Part shown: positions 63,735-64,000 of the stretch, in pieces
How the letters are laid out: the number at the start of each line of letters is the position of its first letter
How positions within the stretch are numbered: position 1 is the first letter of the stretch
Origin: Meghimatium bilineatum
Taxonomy: Eukaryota; Mollusca; Gastropoda; Stylommatophora; Philomycidae
Assembly: GCA_034231615.1 (NCBI GenBank)
Contig: CM067309.1
Span: forward strand, 29,901,860-29,965,859
Reading direction: 5' to 3'
Length of the DNA: 64,000 nt
Position numbers and translations under genes: made by a program
The notes under the pieces: generated by a model
Seen by the model: only the letters and a program-made list of their open reading frames with translations
The model's database searches: none
Told to the model about the DNA's origin: nothing

Positions 63735-64000
63735 TGTTTGAGAGATGTGATGCTAGTGTATATTATAATTAGTGCTCTCTAGTTTGAGAGATATGATGCT
63801 ACTGTATGTAATTAGTGCTCTCCAGTTTGAGAGATATGATGCTACTGTATGTAAATAGTGCTCTCCAGTTTGAGAGATGAGATGGTACTGTATGTAAATA
63901 GTGCTCTCCAGTTTGAGAGATGAGATGGTACTGTATGTAAATAGTGCTCTCCAGTTTGATAGATGAGATGGTACTGTATGTAAATAGGGCTCTCCAGTTT
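63735..64000. repeat. 43-bp minisatellite, running off the window
   Basis: The unit contains AGTGCTCTCCAGTTTGAGAG, then ATGAGATGGTACTGTATGTA. About six units are visible, the first two diverged. Confidence 0.94.

Overview
This is a eukaryotic, almost certainly metazoan, intergenic window. It is AT-rich and I found no convincing host protein-coding exon, no rRNA and no operon-like gene layout. Recognisable content falls into three classes: (1) 5'-truncated or broken non-LTR retrotransposons (LINEs) of several families; (2) short SINE-like retroelements, one with a tRNA-derived head; (3) minisatellite arrays, about 35 of them, which by a hand tally cover roughly a fifth to a quarter of the window. 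The LINE C-terminal types seen here (motifs YGCESWTL, FGHIKRH, RNase H with DGS...ME...TDS, C-terminal CxxC...H...C) and the dense minisatellites suggest a lophotrochozoan, most likely a mollusc. That is an inference from general familiarity, not a database result.

Layout. 0-5 kb: G-rich and AT-rich minisatellites, an RNase H LINE (1.5-2.7 kb), and a 1.2-kb array of 50-bp units. 5-12 kb: nested LINE fragments, a tRNA-derived SINE inserted in a LINE with an 11-bp target-site duplication (TSD), and several arrays. 12-17 kb: SINE-B copies, a foldback element, and a second RNase H LINE broken by a 36-bp minisatellite and by an RTE-like insertion. 17-25 kb: arrays, a LINE inside an ACATAT-type array, and a TSD-bounded LINE with a reverse transcriptase (22.5-23.6 kb). 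25-36 kb: SINE-A copies, arrays and a large foldback element. 36-40 kb: an RTE-like LINE and an endonuclease/RT LINE split by a SINE-A. 40.5-42.8 kb: an apparently complete DNA transposon of the IS630-Tc1-mariner superfamily, with perfect 32-bp terminal inverted repeats, a TA target duplication and an uninterrupted 425-codon transposase. 43-55 kb: SINEs whose internal segments have expanded into minisatellites, a duplicated approximately 600-bp repeat, and more arrays. 55-64 kb: LINE fragments, including a nearly open RT frame, two tRNA-derived SINEs and two terminal arrays.

The most notable biology is (a) the complete long-spacing (D-D-83-E) transposon, (b) repeated birth of minisatellites from inside SINEs and LINEs, and (c) a modular SINE superfamily with a shared head and tail whose tail resembles a LINE 3' end in the same window. 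The only long uninterrupted protein frame I trust is the transposase; most other long frames are translations of tandem repeats.
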